Of a DNA stretch of 64,000 nucleotides, positions 20,587 to 29,753 are shown piece by piece (the stretch's first letter is position 1; every line of letters begins with the position of its first letter). Under the pieces are notes generated by a model. It was not told the origin of the DNA. It searched no databases and saw only the letters and a program-made list of their open reading frames with translations. A program made the position numbers and the translations under genes. The stretch is from Psychrobacter sp. WY6 (GTDB lineage: Bacteria > Pseudomonadota > Gammaproteobacteria > Pseudomonadales > Moraxellaceae): the NCBI RefSeq assembly GCF_018448495.1, contig NZ_CP049902.1:62001-126000 (forward strand). The letters are read 5' to 3'.

Positions 20587-21381
20587 TTATTCTGCTTCAT
20601 CGATTTTTGGCTGTGCCATATCCCAAGCAATGGTAAAACCATTTTTATAGCGCAAATCTACAGACTGTATTTCGCCTCGACGCTCACTTAACTGATTGCC
20701 GAGCAGCTGACTTAAACTCAGCAGCTTTTGCGCAGTATTCTCGTTATCAACAATCACACGCAGTCCATTGTCAAAACGAATCAGCCAAGTCATTCTTGGT
20801 GACAGGATAATATCTTCGACTTGCATACCAAGTGGCGTATACCAGTCGTTAACTTGCTGCATCTGCTGCATGATAACTGGGGCTTGCGTTATCTCACCTT
20901 GTAAGGTGGCGAAGCGTTCTTGCGTCAGATCTTTACTATCAGCAGGGACAAAAACTGCACCTTTTGCATCCACTAAACGCTCTGTACCAAAATTAGCAAC
21001 CGCCTGCTTAGGTAATGCGGTAACGACTATGCCCCGTTGCCAATCACGAGAAATACTGACCTGATCAACCCAAGCCAGACCCGTCGTAATATCTCTTAAT
21101 GCTTGCAAATCAGAGGTAAAAAAGCTGCTTACCTTTTGTTGATTCATAACCTGTTGCAATGCGCGATACTGGGTAACTGTCAAACCCTGATTATTCACAT
21201 GGATAGAAGCTGGCGGTGCATCACGCAACGCTTTTCCACCCATTATCAATATCAGTACGAGCAACCCTAGTACCAATACCATAAAAAAATATTTGAGCGA
21301 AGTCGGTACTTGGAACTTAGAGTTTGGGCGACGGGTTTTATCACTCATCAAGTCAGTTACCTCGTTGACAGTTTGAGCCAT
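20587..21381 (-). CDS. ftsQ: Cell division protein FtsQ
   Basis: Bitopic divisome protein, 264 aa: cytoplasmic N-terminus (~28 residues), one TM segment YFFMVLVLGLLVLILIMGG, a POTRA-like domain, then a beta domain with WVDQVSISRDWQRGIVVTAL, FVPADSKDLTQERFATLQG and SVDLRYKNGFTIAWD. The conserved RxWP-type 'SRDWQ' and 'VDLRYKNG' elements fix the identity. AAAGG lies upstream of the start. Intact; ftsA follows. Confidence 0.92.
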   Translation of the reverse strand: MAQTVNEVTDLMSDKTRRPNSKFQVPTSLKYFFMVLVLGLLVLILIMGGKALRDAPPASIHVNNQGLTVTQYRALQQVMNQQKVSSFFTSDLQALRDITTGLAWVDQVSISRDWQRGIVVTALPKQAVANFGTERLVDAKGAVFVPADSKDLTQERFATLQGEITQAPVIMQQMQQVNDWYTPLGMQVEDIILSPRMTWLIRFDNGLRVIVDNENTAQKLLSLSQLLGNQLSERRGEIQSVDLRYKNGFTIAWDMAQPKIDEAE

Positions 21382-21950
21382 AACGACCTTTGTCCCTATA
21401 TTTGCATAAAACTGATCATGCTATTTATAAATGTAACTCTGCATATTTTTGCAGAAGCCTATTAAGTTGACATATTATCAAAATATTTTACTAAAACGAT
21501 TTATAGGATGACATTATGCTCATTTAAACGTAACATTTTTCTTAATTTATGAATAACTTATGGGCTAAATTCATAGAAAACAGAAATATCACTAAAACAG
21601 ACCTATAATTACAATATTAACGTATTTTATGGTTAAACAATAGCTTAACCCCTACTAGTGACAACGAATTTACACAAGTTTACATGACGCTGTGGTATAG
21701 CAGCTCTAGTGATACATTAACCCGTTCTAGTCTAGTAGTATTCTCAGGCTATCTAGTCTAGTAGTATTCTCAGGCTATAAGAAAAATTTAACTCTAATGA
21801 TTCATAAGTTTTATCACTGGTTTATTAAGACAGCTTATTAATGACAACTGCCTTAATAAATATCAATAGCATTATGAACAATACTAAAAATGAGCAATGT
21901 TAAAAAGTAGCATTGCTAAATCACTGTTTAAGCAATAACTGCTATACCAG
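21382..21950. other. ddl-ftsQ spacer with tandem repeat
   Basis: 570 bp, unusually long for this point of the dcw cluster, strongly AT-rich. It contains the 26-bp tandem duplication at 21727-21778. No gene seen. It probably houses a promoter for ftsQAZ. Confidence 0.55.
21727..21778. repeat. Perfect 26-bp tandem duplication
   Basis: The 26-mer starting CTAGTCTAGTAGTATTCTCA and ending GGCTAT occurs at 21727-21752 and again, identical, at 21753-21778. Non-coding, upstream of ftsQ. Confidence 0.97.
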
Positions 21951-22958
21951 TCACTCTAATGTCTGCGCTAAAATATGCCAGCACAATGCATCAAAGTCCA
22001 TGCCTCGAGCCTTGGCTGCCATCGGAACCAAGCTATGGCTGGTCATGCCTGGCACTGTATTGATTTCAAGCAACCAGAAGTTGCCTGCTTCATCTTGCAT
22101 AGCATCGATGCGTCCCCAGCCTTTAGCATCAACGGCACGGAACGCTGCAAGGCTCAGATCTTGTAAATGCTTTTCGTCAGCAGCGCTCAGACCACAGGGA
22201 ATGTAGTAGCTGGTATCATTACGATTGTACTTGGCTTCAAAATCGTAGAAGTTGGTAATATCAGCAGGTTCAAGACGAATGACTGGATAAGCTTCATCGT
22301 CGATAATGACGATTGTAAACTCGCGACCAGTAATCCAGCGCTCAGCCATAACTGCATCACCGCACTGTACCGCCGTTGCATAAGCCGCTGGCAACTCGTC
22401 AAGATTGTTGACCTTAGTCATACCAATACTCGAGCCTTCATGAACGGGCTTAATAATAAGTGGTAGACCTAGCATGTTGACCACTTGCTGCCAGTCAGTC
22501 TCAGCTGTTAACAATGAAAATGGCGCGGTTGCTAACCCACAACCCTGCCACAATTGCTTGGTACGAACCTTATCCATACCCAGCGCTGATGCCAGAATGC
22601 CTGAACCCGTCTGCGGAATATCAAACCATTGCAGCACACCTTGCAACAAACCATCCTCGCCGCCGCGACCATGCAACACATTGAACACGCGGTCATACTG
22701 GCGTAGCTCTGTGATATCTTGATGCTTAGGGTCGAAATGAGTGGCATCAACGCCTTGGTTTTGTAGCGCCTGCAATACGGCAGCACCACTGTCTAATGAC
22801 ACGCTGCGTTCATTGCTACTGCCGCCGTAGACAACCGCCACTTTACCAAACTGTCTGGCATCTTTTGCATCACTGGTCGTCGTGTTTAGAGTGGCATCAT
22901 TGCTCTCTAAATTATCTGCATTTTGAGTGCTGGTATTTTCTTTAGTATCAGTCGTCAT
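21951..22958 (-). CDS. ddl: D-alanine--D-alanine ligase Ddl
   Basis: ATP-grasp ligase that makes the D-Ala-D-Ala dipeptide of peptidoglycan. 335 aa; the first ~36 residues are a Thr/Asn/Asp-rich extension. Then VAVVYGGSSNERSVSLDSG, FNVLHGRGGEDGLLQG, PLIIKPVHEGSSIGMTKV, ERWITGREFTIVI, and GWGRIDAM...FWLLEINTVPGMTSHSL (Mg-binding). AGGAAC lies before the ATG. Intact, 26 bp downstream of murC, so co-transcribed. The DdlB-type context is within the dcw cluster. Confidence 0.95.
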   Translation of the reverse strand: MTTDTKENTSTQNADNLESNDATLNTTTSDAKDARQFGKVAVVYGGSSNERSVSLDSGAAVLQALQNQGVDATHFDPKHQDITELRQYDRVFNVLHGRGGEDGLLQGVLQWFDIPQTGSGILASALGMDKVRTKQLWQGCGLATAPFSLLTAETDWQQVVNMLGLPLIIKPVHEGSSIGMTKVNNLDELPAAYATAVQCGDAVMAERWITGREFTIVIIDDEAYPVIRLEPADITNFYDFEAKYNRNDTSYYIPCGLSAADEKHLQDLSLAAFRAVDAKGWGRIDAMQDEAGNFWLLEINTVPGMTSHSLVPMAAKARGMDFDALCWHILAQTLE

Positions 22959-22984
22959 GAAGATCGTTCCTAGAATTTTTTAGC

Positions 22985-24416
22985 TTACTTAATGTAAAGG
23001 TTATTGGCAGCCAAGTCGACAGCGATCTGCCCTACATTACCTGCACCTTGAGTAATGAGCATGTCATTGGCTTTTAATAAACGCTGCATGACAGGAGCTA
23101 AATTGTCCTTGTCAATAATCGTCGGTTCAACTTCACCGCGCAACCGAATACTACGTGCCAATGACTTGGTATCAGCGCCAGTAATTGGGCTTTCACCTGC
23201 TGAATATACGTCTAATAATAATAATTCATCAACGCTGGAGAGTACTTCAACAAAATCATCAAAGCAATCTCGGGTACGACTATAACGGTGCGGCTGAAAC
23301 ATCATTACCAAACGACGTTCAGGGAAACTTTGACGCGCCGCTTTAATGGTGGCATCGACTTCTTTTGGGTGATGGCCATAATCGTCAATCAATAAAACAT
23401 TACCCTCATCAAGGCTGACAGAAGCATGCTCAAAACGGCGACCAACGCCTTCAAATTTTTGCAGAGCGCGTTTGATCGCTTCGTCATCGACCCCTTCATC
23501 AGTCGCCATGGTAATAGCAGCAAGTGCGTTATAAACGTTGTGAGTACCAGGAATGTTGAGGGTCAAACGTAAAGGTTCACGGTCACGGCGCAGTACCGTG
23601 AAGTGAGTTTTCGTGCCTTCCGTAACCAAATCAACACCTTGCACATCATTAAAAGGCTCAAGTCCAAAGGTCAGTACGGGACGACCAATATCATCAATCA
23701 TGGCATACAATTCTGGATCATCACCGCAGACCACCGCCAAACCGTAGAATGGCATGTTTTGTAAAAACTGAATATAAGCGGCTTTTAATTTATCAAAACT
23801 ATTCTCATACGTTTCCATATGGTCTTGATCGATATTGGTGACAATCGCGGCCATCGGATGTAACGATAAAAACGACGCATCAGACTCATCGGCTTCTGCC
23901 ACCAAGAAACGACTGCTACCCAGCGCAGCATTTTTACCAGATGCATTCAGCTTACCGCCGATCACGTAGGTAGGATCGAGTTGCCCTTCTGCCATCATGG
24001 TCAACAAACTGGTCGTGGTGGTTTTGCCATGAGCGCCAGCAACAGCGATACCGTGACGATAACGCATCAACTCGCCCAGCATATCGGCACGGCGTACCAC
24101 TGGCAAACGTGCTTCTAATGCCGCTTACTTCAGGGTTTCTGCGATCAATCGCTGACGATACAACGATGACATCAGCATTAGCGATGTTCTTAGAATCATG
24201 ACCGATCGCAATATCAATACCAATCTGTGCCAAACGTTTGGTTACTAAGCTCTCAGCAATATCAGAACCACTTACTTGATATCCTTGATTGTTCATCACC
24301 TCCGCGATGCCGCACATCCCCGAGCCACCAATACCGACAAAATGCAAATGCTGAATACGACGCATTTCTGGTATTTCAATCAAACGCTTAGGTAGAGCTT
24401 TCGCAGGGTTAGACAT
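22985..24416 (-). CDS. murC: UDP-N-acetylmuramate--L-alanine ligase MurC (one frameshift near 24118)
   Basis: Adds L-Ala to UDP-MurNAc. The N-terminal frame has [31 protein letters not shown] and [15 protein letters not shown]. After a break the second frame reads [15 protein letters not shown], the ATP site [63 protein letters not shown] and [15 protein letters not shown]. About 477 aa in total, the usual length. An indel near the 'EA(R)LPVV' helix explains the break. Between murG and ddl. Confidence 0.94.
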
Positions 24417-24480
24417 AGGGCTTCTCTTTATTAAAGGCTAATACAATTTGTATCAAAATAATGGCAATAAAAACAGTCAG

Positions 24481-25581
24481 TTATAATAATATAGGCTTCA
24501 GCGTTTGCCAAATAATATCAGCAACTTGCTTGCTCGCACTTCGATTGGCAAGGGCATGGCCTTTTTTGGCCATCGCTAGGCACTTCTCTCGATTAAGGGC
24601 AGCAAGCTCATTGCTCAAACGCTGCGCTGTCAACTCAGACTGCGGTAACAAAATCGCCGCATCGTGTGAGGTTAAAGTGCGGGCATTAGCAGTCTGATGG
24701 TCATCTACCGCATGCGGCAGCGGTACAAAAATTGCGGCAATACCAACGTTCTGGATTTCCGTAACCGTCAATGCGCCTGCTCGGCAAACAATAACATCTG
24801 CCCAATTATAAGCGGCAGCCATATCGTCGATAAAAGGCTGTACCACAAATTTGTGCATACTCAAGTCCTGCTCATCGTAAGCCGCTTGTGTGGCAGCCTC
24901 ATTGTTACGCCCGCATTGGTGACGCACTTCAAAAGGCTGATTGAGCAATGCCAGCGCTTTTGGCACAGTGTCGTTTAAGGCTTGTGCACCAAGTGAGCCA
25001 CCCACCACCAACAATTTGAGCGGTGAGTTGTCATTAACATCATAACGCACCGTCGGTTCAGAGACACCAGTGATGGCATTGCGTACTGGGTTACCCACCG
25101 TTTCAAGCTTAGCATCCTGTGCACTATTGGCAAAGGTATCCTCAAATGCTTGCAGCACCTTGGTTGCAATCTTGGATAGGTAGCGATTACTCATGCCTGC
25201 AATGGCATTTTGTTCATGGATAATCAGAGGCGTATTGGTCAGACGTGCGGCGATGCCGCCAGGTGCAGTCACATAACCACCGAAACCGACAACTATGTCA
25301 ATTTGATTACTACGAATCACCTTTATAACTGCCATCGTCGCTGACAATAAAGTCACTGGCAACTTCAATAAACGCCCGATTCCTTTACCGCGTAAACCCT
25401 GCATCTCAATCGCATGAAAAGGATAACCAGTCGGTGCAACCAAGCCGTTTTCCATACCATTTGGCGTTCCTAGCCAATGAATAACCGCACCACGCTGAGT
25501 CAATTCCTCAGCCACTGCCAGCGCTGGGAACACATGCCCACCAGTACCCGCGGCCATCATTAATATATGCGGTGCTTTCAT
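24481..25581 (-). CDS. murG: Lipid II synthase MurG
   Basis: Peripheral membrane GT-B glycosyltransferase that adds GlcNAc to lipid I. 366 aa, intact. Motifs: MMAAGTGGHVFPALAVAEEL, GLRGKGIGRLLKLP, VVGFGGYVTAPGGIAARL, IIHEQNAIAGMSNRYLS, LLVVGGSLGAQALNDTVP, VIVCRAGALTVTEIQNVGI and PLPHAVDDHQTANA. First gene of this dcw segment; the usual upstream neighbour ftsW is absent, and gshB lies beyond a 338-bp gap. Confidence 0.96.
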   Translation of the reverse strand: MKAPHILMMAAGTGGHVFPALAVAEELTQRGAVIHWLGTPNGMENGLVAPTGYPFHAIEMQGLRGKGIGRLLKLPVTLLSATMAVIKVIRSNQIDIVVGFGGYVTAPGGIAARLTNTPLIIHEQNAIAGMSNRYLSKIATKVLQAFEDTFANSAQDAKLETVGNPVRNAITGVSEPTVRYDVNDNSPLKLLVVGGSLGAQALNDTVPKALALLNQPFEVRHQCGRNNEAATQAAYDEQDLSMHKFVVQPFIDDMAAAYNWADVIVCRAGALTVTEIQNVGIAAIFVPLPHAVDDHQTANARTLTSHDAAILLPQSELTAQRLSNELAALNREKCLAMAKKGHALANRSASKQVADIIWQTLKPILL

Positions 25582-25919
25582 GAACGCCTGCCTATCTTTT
25601 CTTTATTTATATGAAGGACTTATTATCCTATGATCATCTTAGTCATCAGCCAATAATGACCCTATAAAATCTCGCATAGTATAGTGTAAATCGTTGGCTG
25701 ATATATAGCACTTTATGCACTGTCAATAACAAAAATCCAAGCCGCGAGCAATCACGACTTGGCTTTTATAAATACTATCGAAAAATCATAAAAGCATCGT
25801 TTATAAATGACGTTTTATCGTCTTTTTATGCGCTATGAAAAGATGCTGTTTATCAATCTATCTTAGCACAGTGTTTTTTAAGTATTGTGCGCATAGCTTA
25901 GTGATAAATCACTCTATCC
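25582..25919. other. gshB-murG spacer
   Basis: 338 bp. An imperfect hairpin (CCAAGCCGCGAG...CTTGGCTTTT) at about 25738-25768 could end the gshB transcript. The remainder is the presumed promoter of murG-murC-ddl. No gene. Confidence 0.45.
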
Positions 25920-26903
25920 TTACAGCGTTGCGCAAACTGCTACTTTATTCTCAATGGCGATGATAAAATCGGTCGCAATATCTGTACCGCATTGATCATC
26001 AATCTCACGTACACACGTTGGGCTGGTGACATTAATCTCGGTAATACGACCGCCGATTAAATCGAGCCCGACGAACATGAGACCTTTTTCTTTAACAATC
26101 GGGGCGACGACTTCTGCCACTTGACGTTCGACATCGGTGAGCGGCATCGCAACACCGCTACCACCCGCCGCAAGATTACCACGGGTTTCGCCTTTGGTGG
26201 GAATACGCGCCAAGCTATAATCGACCACTTCTCCATCGACGATCAACACGCGCTTATCACCTTCCTTAATCTCTGGCAAATAGCGCTGCGCCATAATCGG
26301 CAAGGTTTCAAGCTCGGTTAAAATCTCAAGCGTGACGCCGATATTTGGACTAGCTGCTGTCAAACGGAAAATCCCCGTACCGCCCATACCATCTAATGGC
26401 TTAACAATGACGTCTTGCTGCTCAGCGATAAACTTGCGAATATGCGCCTGTTTACTGGTCACAATCGTTGGGCTCATATAATCGCTAAACCACGTGGCAA
26501 AGAGCTTTTCATTACAATCACGTATCGCTTGTGGGTCATTGACCACTAGTACACCTGCCGCTTTGGCATGATCAAGCATATAAGTGGCATAAATAAAACG
26601 CATGTCAAACGGCGGATCTTTACGCATCAACACCACGTCATAGTCGCTGATTGGCACTGTCACTTTATCCTCTAGTGTATAAAAATTTTCAGGATCGCGC
26701 TTGACCGTCACTGGCTGCGTATCAACCATCAGCTGACCACGATCCAACCATAAATCATGAATCTGACAGTAACCAAGGCTGTGACCACGGTCTTGCGCTG
26801 ACCACATCATCGCAAGGCTAGTGTCTTTTTTATAATTAACTTGCTCGATAGGATCCATAATAACGAGTATGTTTAACGATTTTTTTTGATTTTCTTGGCT
26901 CAT
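25920..26903 (-). CDS. gshB: Glutathione synthetase GshB
   Basis: ATP-grasp enzyme joining gamma-Glu-Cys and glycine. Features: LVIMDPIEQVNYKKDTSLAM, VLMRKDPPFDMRFIYATY, NDPQAIRDCNEKLFA, VIVKPLDGMGGTGIFRL, MAQRYLPEIKEGDKRVLIVD, GNLAAGGSG and ITEINVTSPTCVREID. 327 aa from the ATG at 26903; a GTG four codons upstream is possible. Intact. 58 bp downstream of pyrE in the same direction. Confidence 0.95.
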   Translation of the reverse strand: MSQENQKKSLNILVIMDPIEQVNYKKDTSLAMMWSAQDRGHSLGYCQIHDLWLDRGQLMVDTQPVTVKRDPENFYTLEDKVTVPISDYDVVLMRKDPPFDMRFIYATYMLDHAKAAGVLVVNDPQAIRDCNEKLFATWFSDYMSPTIVTSKQAHIRKFIAEQQDVIVKPLDGMGGTGIFRLTAASPNIGVTLEILTELETLPIMAQRYLPEIKEGDKRVLIVDGEVVDYSLARIPTKGETRGNLAAGGSGVAMPLTDVERQVAEVVAPIVKEKGLMFVGLDLIGGRITEINVTSPTCVREIDDQCGTDIATDFIIAIENKVAVCATL

Positions 26904-26961
26904 GATAAGGCTCACTTACGTTATATTATTAATATAGAACAGCTTCGAACTCAGTGCCCAA

Positions 26962-27684
26962 CTATACGCCGTACTGCGCACGATAATGTTGCATCTTGGC
27001 AAGTTGGGTCGCGTCTTTATGCTGACCGCTTTGTACGCCATGGTCATCTGCCAAATAACTGATTAAATCATCGATATCGACGAGCGCGCGCACTGGTACA
27101 TCTAATGTCGACGCCAACTCTTGAATAGCAGAATGCTCAGCCTGACCTTTTTCTTTACGGTCAAGGGCAACGATAATACCAGCAACGCTAGCGCCCGCTT
27201 GCTCTAAAATCTCAACCACTTCGCGCATCGCCGTACCAGCGGTAATGACATCATCGAGTACCCAGACTGCTTTACCACTAACGTCAGCGCCTACTAAGTT
27301 GCCACCTTCGCCATGGGTTTTGGCTTCTTTACGGTTATAGCCCCACTTAGCATTAATACCATGATGAATCCATAAGGCTTGCGCGGTTGCTGCCACAAAA
27401 GGAATACCTTTATACGCTGCCCCAAATATCACCAGCTCCTGCTCATCTGTACCGTTATGACTAGCAGTCATTTGCTCAGCCAAGGCATCAGCATAACCAC
27501 ACGCGAGCAACGACAACATCTCACCCGATGCCAGCAAGCCTGCATTAAAAAAATACGGACTGATGCGACCAGACTTGAGGACAAACTCGCCAAATTTGAG
27601 AACTTGATTGTCTAAAGCCAGTTGGATAAATTGGTGTGAGGAGAAAGAAGGGTGTTGCGCATTAGGCATTGAGGCATTAAGCAT
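26962..27684 (-). CDS. pyrE: Orotate phosphoribosyltransferase PyrE
   Basis: Makes OMP from orotate and PRPP. 240 aa. LKFGEFVLKSGRISPYFFNA is the family N-terminus; VIFGAAYKGIPFVAATA, WGYNRKEAKTHGEGG (catalytic loop) and the PRPP motif AVWVLDDVITAGTAMREVVE follow. AGGAAC sits before the ATG. About 25 residues longer than E. coli PyrE, mostly at the C-terminus (SGQHKDATQLAKMQHYRAQ). Intact. Confidence 0.95.
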   Translation of the reverse strand: MLNASMPNAQHPSFSSHQFIQLALDNQVLKFGEFVLKSGRISPYFFNAGLLASGEMLSLLACGYADALAEQMTASHNGTDEQELVIFGAAYKGIPFVAATAQALWIHHGINAKWGYNRKEAKTHGEGGNLVGADVSGKAVWVLDDVITAGTAMREVVEILEQAGASVAGIIVALDRKEKGQAEHSAIQELASTLDVPVRALVDIDDLISYLADDHGVQSGQHKDATQLAKMQHYRAQYGV

Positions 27685-27745
27685 GGAAGCGTTCCTATTG
27701 ACAAAAAGAAGAGCAAAAAATTGGCGTTATTGTACGCATTATTGA

Positions 27746-28743
27746 TCAGCTTGACCAACCATTGATGTCGTAATCCTGCATGTTAGGATAACGAATCAAT
27801 AGGCCACTGCGCGATGAGAGATTAAAATAACACTGACCGTCATCGCTCACTTGTATCTCCCAACCTAAATGATACGCGGCAACAATAACATGTCCTGTGA
27901 AAATGCGTATTTGACGGTAGGCATGACGCTGCGATGGCTCACAAATGATTTGACTCAGCAGATAACTGCGTATGTGCTGACAGATTTGCGCGGCGCTATA
28001 GCGGTGATTGATACTTTTGCGTGTCTCGCACTGCCTCAATGCATGAACAGCAACGCTACACGCCATAATGTCAGTAGCCAAACTGCCCTCACCTGTCTCA
28101 AATTGTTGCGGCTGCAACACCACCTGCCAATCTTCGGCGTAAACACTGTTGAGCAACTCATCTGGGTTATAACGTTTGGTCAATGCACGGAAAGAAGCCT
28201 GTTTGTTTTTAGCATTACTACTAACGCTCGTATCGGTACTTACAGAAGAGCCATTCAGTGCAAAACCGTAACGATGCAGTTTTGGATAAGCACGAAGCGC
28301 CTGCTGAATATCAGCCATGTCGAGCAAAGTCATACCATTTAATGATGATAATAATGGTTGCGCGTGTGATTGTGATAAAAGCTGTCTGGAAACTCGACAA
28401 GCTCTGCTGCTCGCATTAATGACAGATGCTCGCCCAATACTTCTGAAGCAATCAGCGACCATTTTGACAAGCTGTGTTCTTTAGGCTGATAAAAACGCGC
28501 AGAGCGACCATAAAGTCGTTGCAATTGACCATTTAAGCGCCTAGCAGGCTCTGGAATATCGCTCAAGGGTCTGGCAGGATCAAGTGCCAAGCGACTCGGG
28601 TCAAAATTAGGATGTACAATCGCAGGTTGGGTACTATCTGGCAAAATAGACGACTGCTCAGCATTGCCTTCTGAAATTGTACCGCCTGCTGCTGTAAGAT
28701 CAGCACTGGGTAAATGAGTGTCAGAAGTAGAAGGCTGGGTCAT
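27746..28743 (-). CDS. Conserved-looking hypothetical protein (one frameshift near 28380)
   Basis: Not recognised. Two frames join to about 330 aa. The N-terminal ~45 residues are Ser/Thr/Pro-rich, followed by RRLNGQLQRLYGRSARFYQP, SLIASEVLGEHLSLMRAAEL and, after the break, LLSLNGMTLLDMADI-like helices, FRALTKRYNPDELLNSVYAE, a Cys/His-bearing stretch RQCETRKSINHRYSAAQICQ and GWEIQVSDDGQCYFNLSS. No signal peptide or TM segment. Likely cytoplasmic, mixed alpha/beta. It precedes pyrE by 61 bp, so may be co-transcribed with it. No function is proposed. Confidence 0.6.
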
Positions 28744-28806
28744 GAAATCTCCATAAGCTATAAAATATAAAAATAATTCTAATTAAATCAAACTGGCATA
28801 TTACTC

Positions 28807-29653
28807 TTAATGTTGTTCTTGATGGCGCAAAATATCACGGTAACCGACTTGCCAATCAGGATATGCCAACCAAGCTAATGGAATATTACTGTGCAAGCGT
28901 TTTCCCGTAACCGCTACTTTTTTATCGTCAAGAGCAGGAGGCGTTTCATTTATCTGCTGACTTAACCAAACGCCCAACTCAAAAGTCGTGACTGGCGCAT
29001 AATCAGTAGCAATATAAAGGGGCTTGGGCGCATCGATAGTCAGTACGTTAGCGATGATAGCGACCAAATCGCGATCCATAATCCGATTGCTCCAATGCGC
29101 GGCTGCCACTGCTTTTTTGTGGTTCGCGGGCTTTGCGCAGACGCATGAGACGCACGCGTCCATAAATACCGCTTGGACGAATAATAATGGCTTTATCATC
29201 AAAGCCTTGTTGCAGGACTTGTTCTGCTTGCAATATCACCTGCGATGCTTCACGCTCTGGCGTCACAGGTGCAGTATTGTCATCAATCCATTCGCCATTA
29301 TCTTGCCCATAAACACCCGTTGATGAAATAAAAACAATGCGTGAAAGGTTGGTGAGTTTGTCCGCAAGCGTTGCCAAATGTTGGCTAATTGCTAAGTAGC
29401 TATTATGATAGCCACTGGTCGAATAATCATCGGGGGTAACGATAATTGCTATCGCCGTAAAATCTTGCAGCTGCTCAGCCGTCAGAGTCAATGCATCGGC
29501 TTGCATAAATTCAGCGTTATCATCCAAAGAGTAATGATGGCGCTCACCACGAGCCAAACCTGTGACATTTAAGCCGTCCTGTGCCAGCTGGTTGCTGACT
29601 GGCAAACCAATATCACCTTGACCAATAATCAATAAATTTTGCGTACTCATCAT
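28807..29653 (-). CDS. NAD(P)-dependent epimerase/dehydratase-like (YeeZ type), one frameshift near 29118
   Basis: Extended SDR fold. N-terminal Rossmann motif LLIIGQGDIGLPVSNQLAQD (GxGxxG), AIAIIVTPDDYSTSGY, RIVFISSTGVYGQDNGEWID (Ser and Tyr of the SDR site), and IIIRPSGIYG. After the break: SNRIMDRDLVAIIANVLTID and PLYIATDYAPVTTFELGVWL, typical of the YeeZ-like subgroup, ending WQVGYRDILRHQEQH. About 282 aa. Substrate unknown. Sits 64 bp upstream of the hypothetical gene in the same direction. Confidence 0.8.
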
Positions 29654-29690
29654 TTATCCTTTATTCGAACGACATTTCTAATGACTGCCC

Positions 29691-29749
29691 ATACATCTTT
29701 TCAATAATCTATACATCTTTTCAATAATCTATACATCTTTTCAGTAATA
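29691..29749. repeat. 20-bp tandem repeat, almost three copies
   Basis: ATACATCTTTTCAATAATCT occurs at 29691-29710 and 29711-29730, followed by a 19-bp copy with one change at 29731-29749. It lies between the epimerase start and the 3' end of the DUF4105 gene. Confidence 0.95.
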
Positions 29750-29753
29750 AGTG

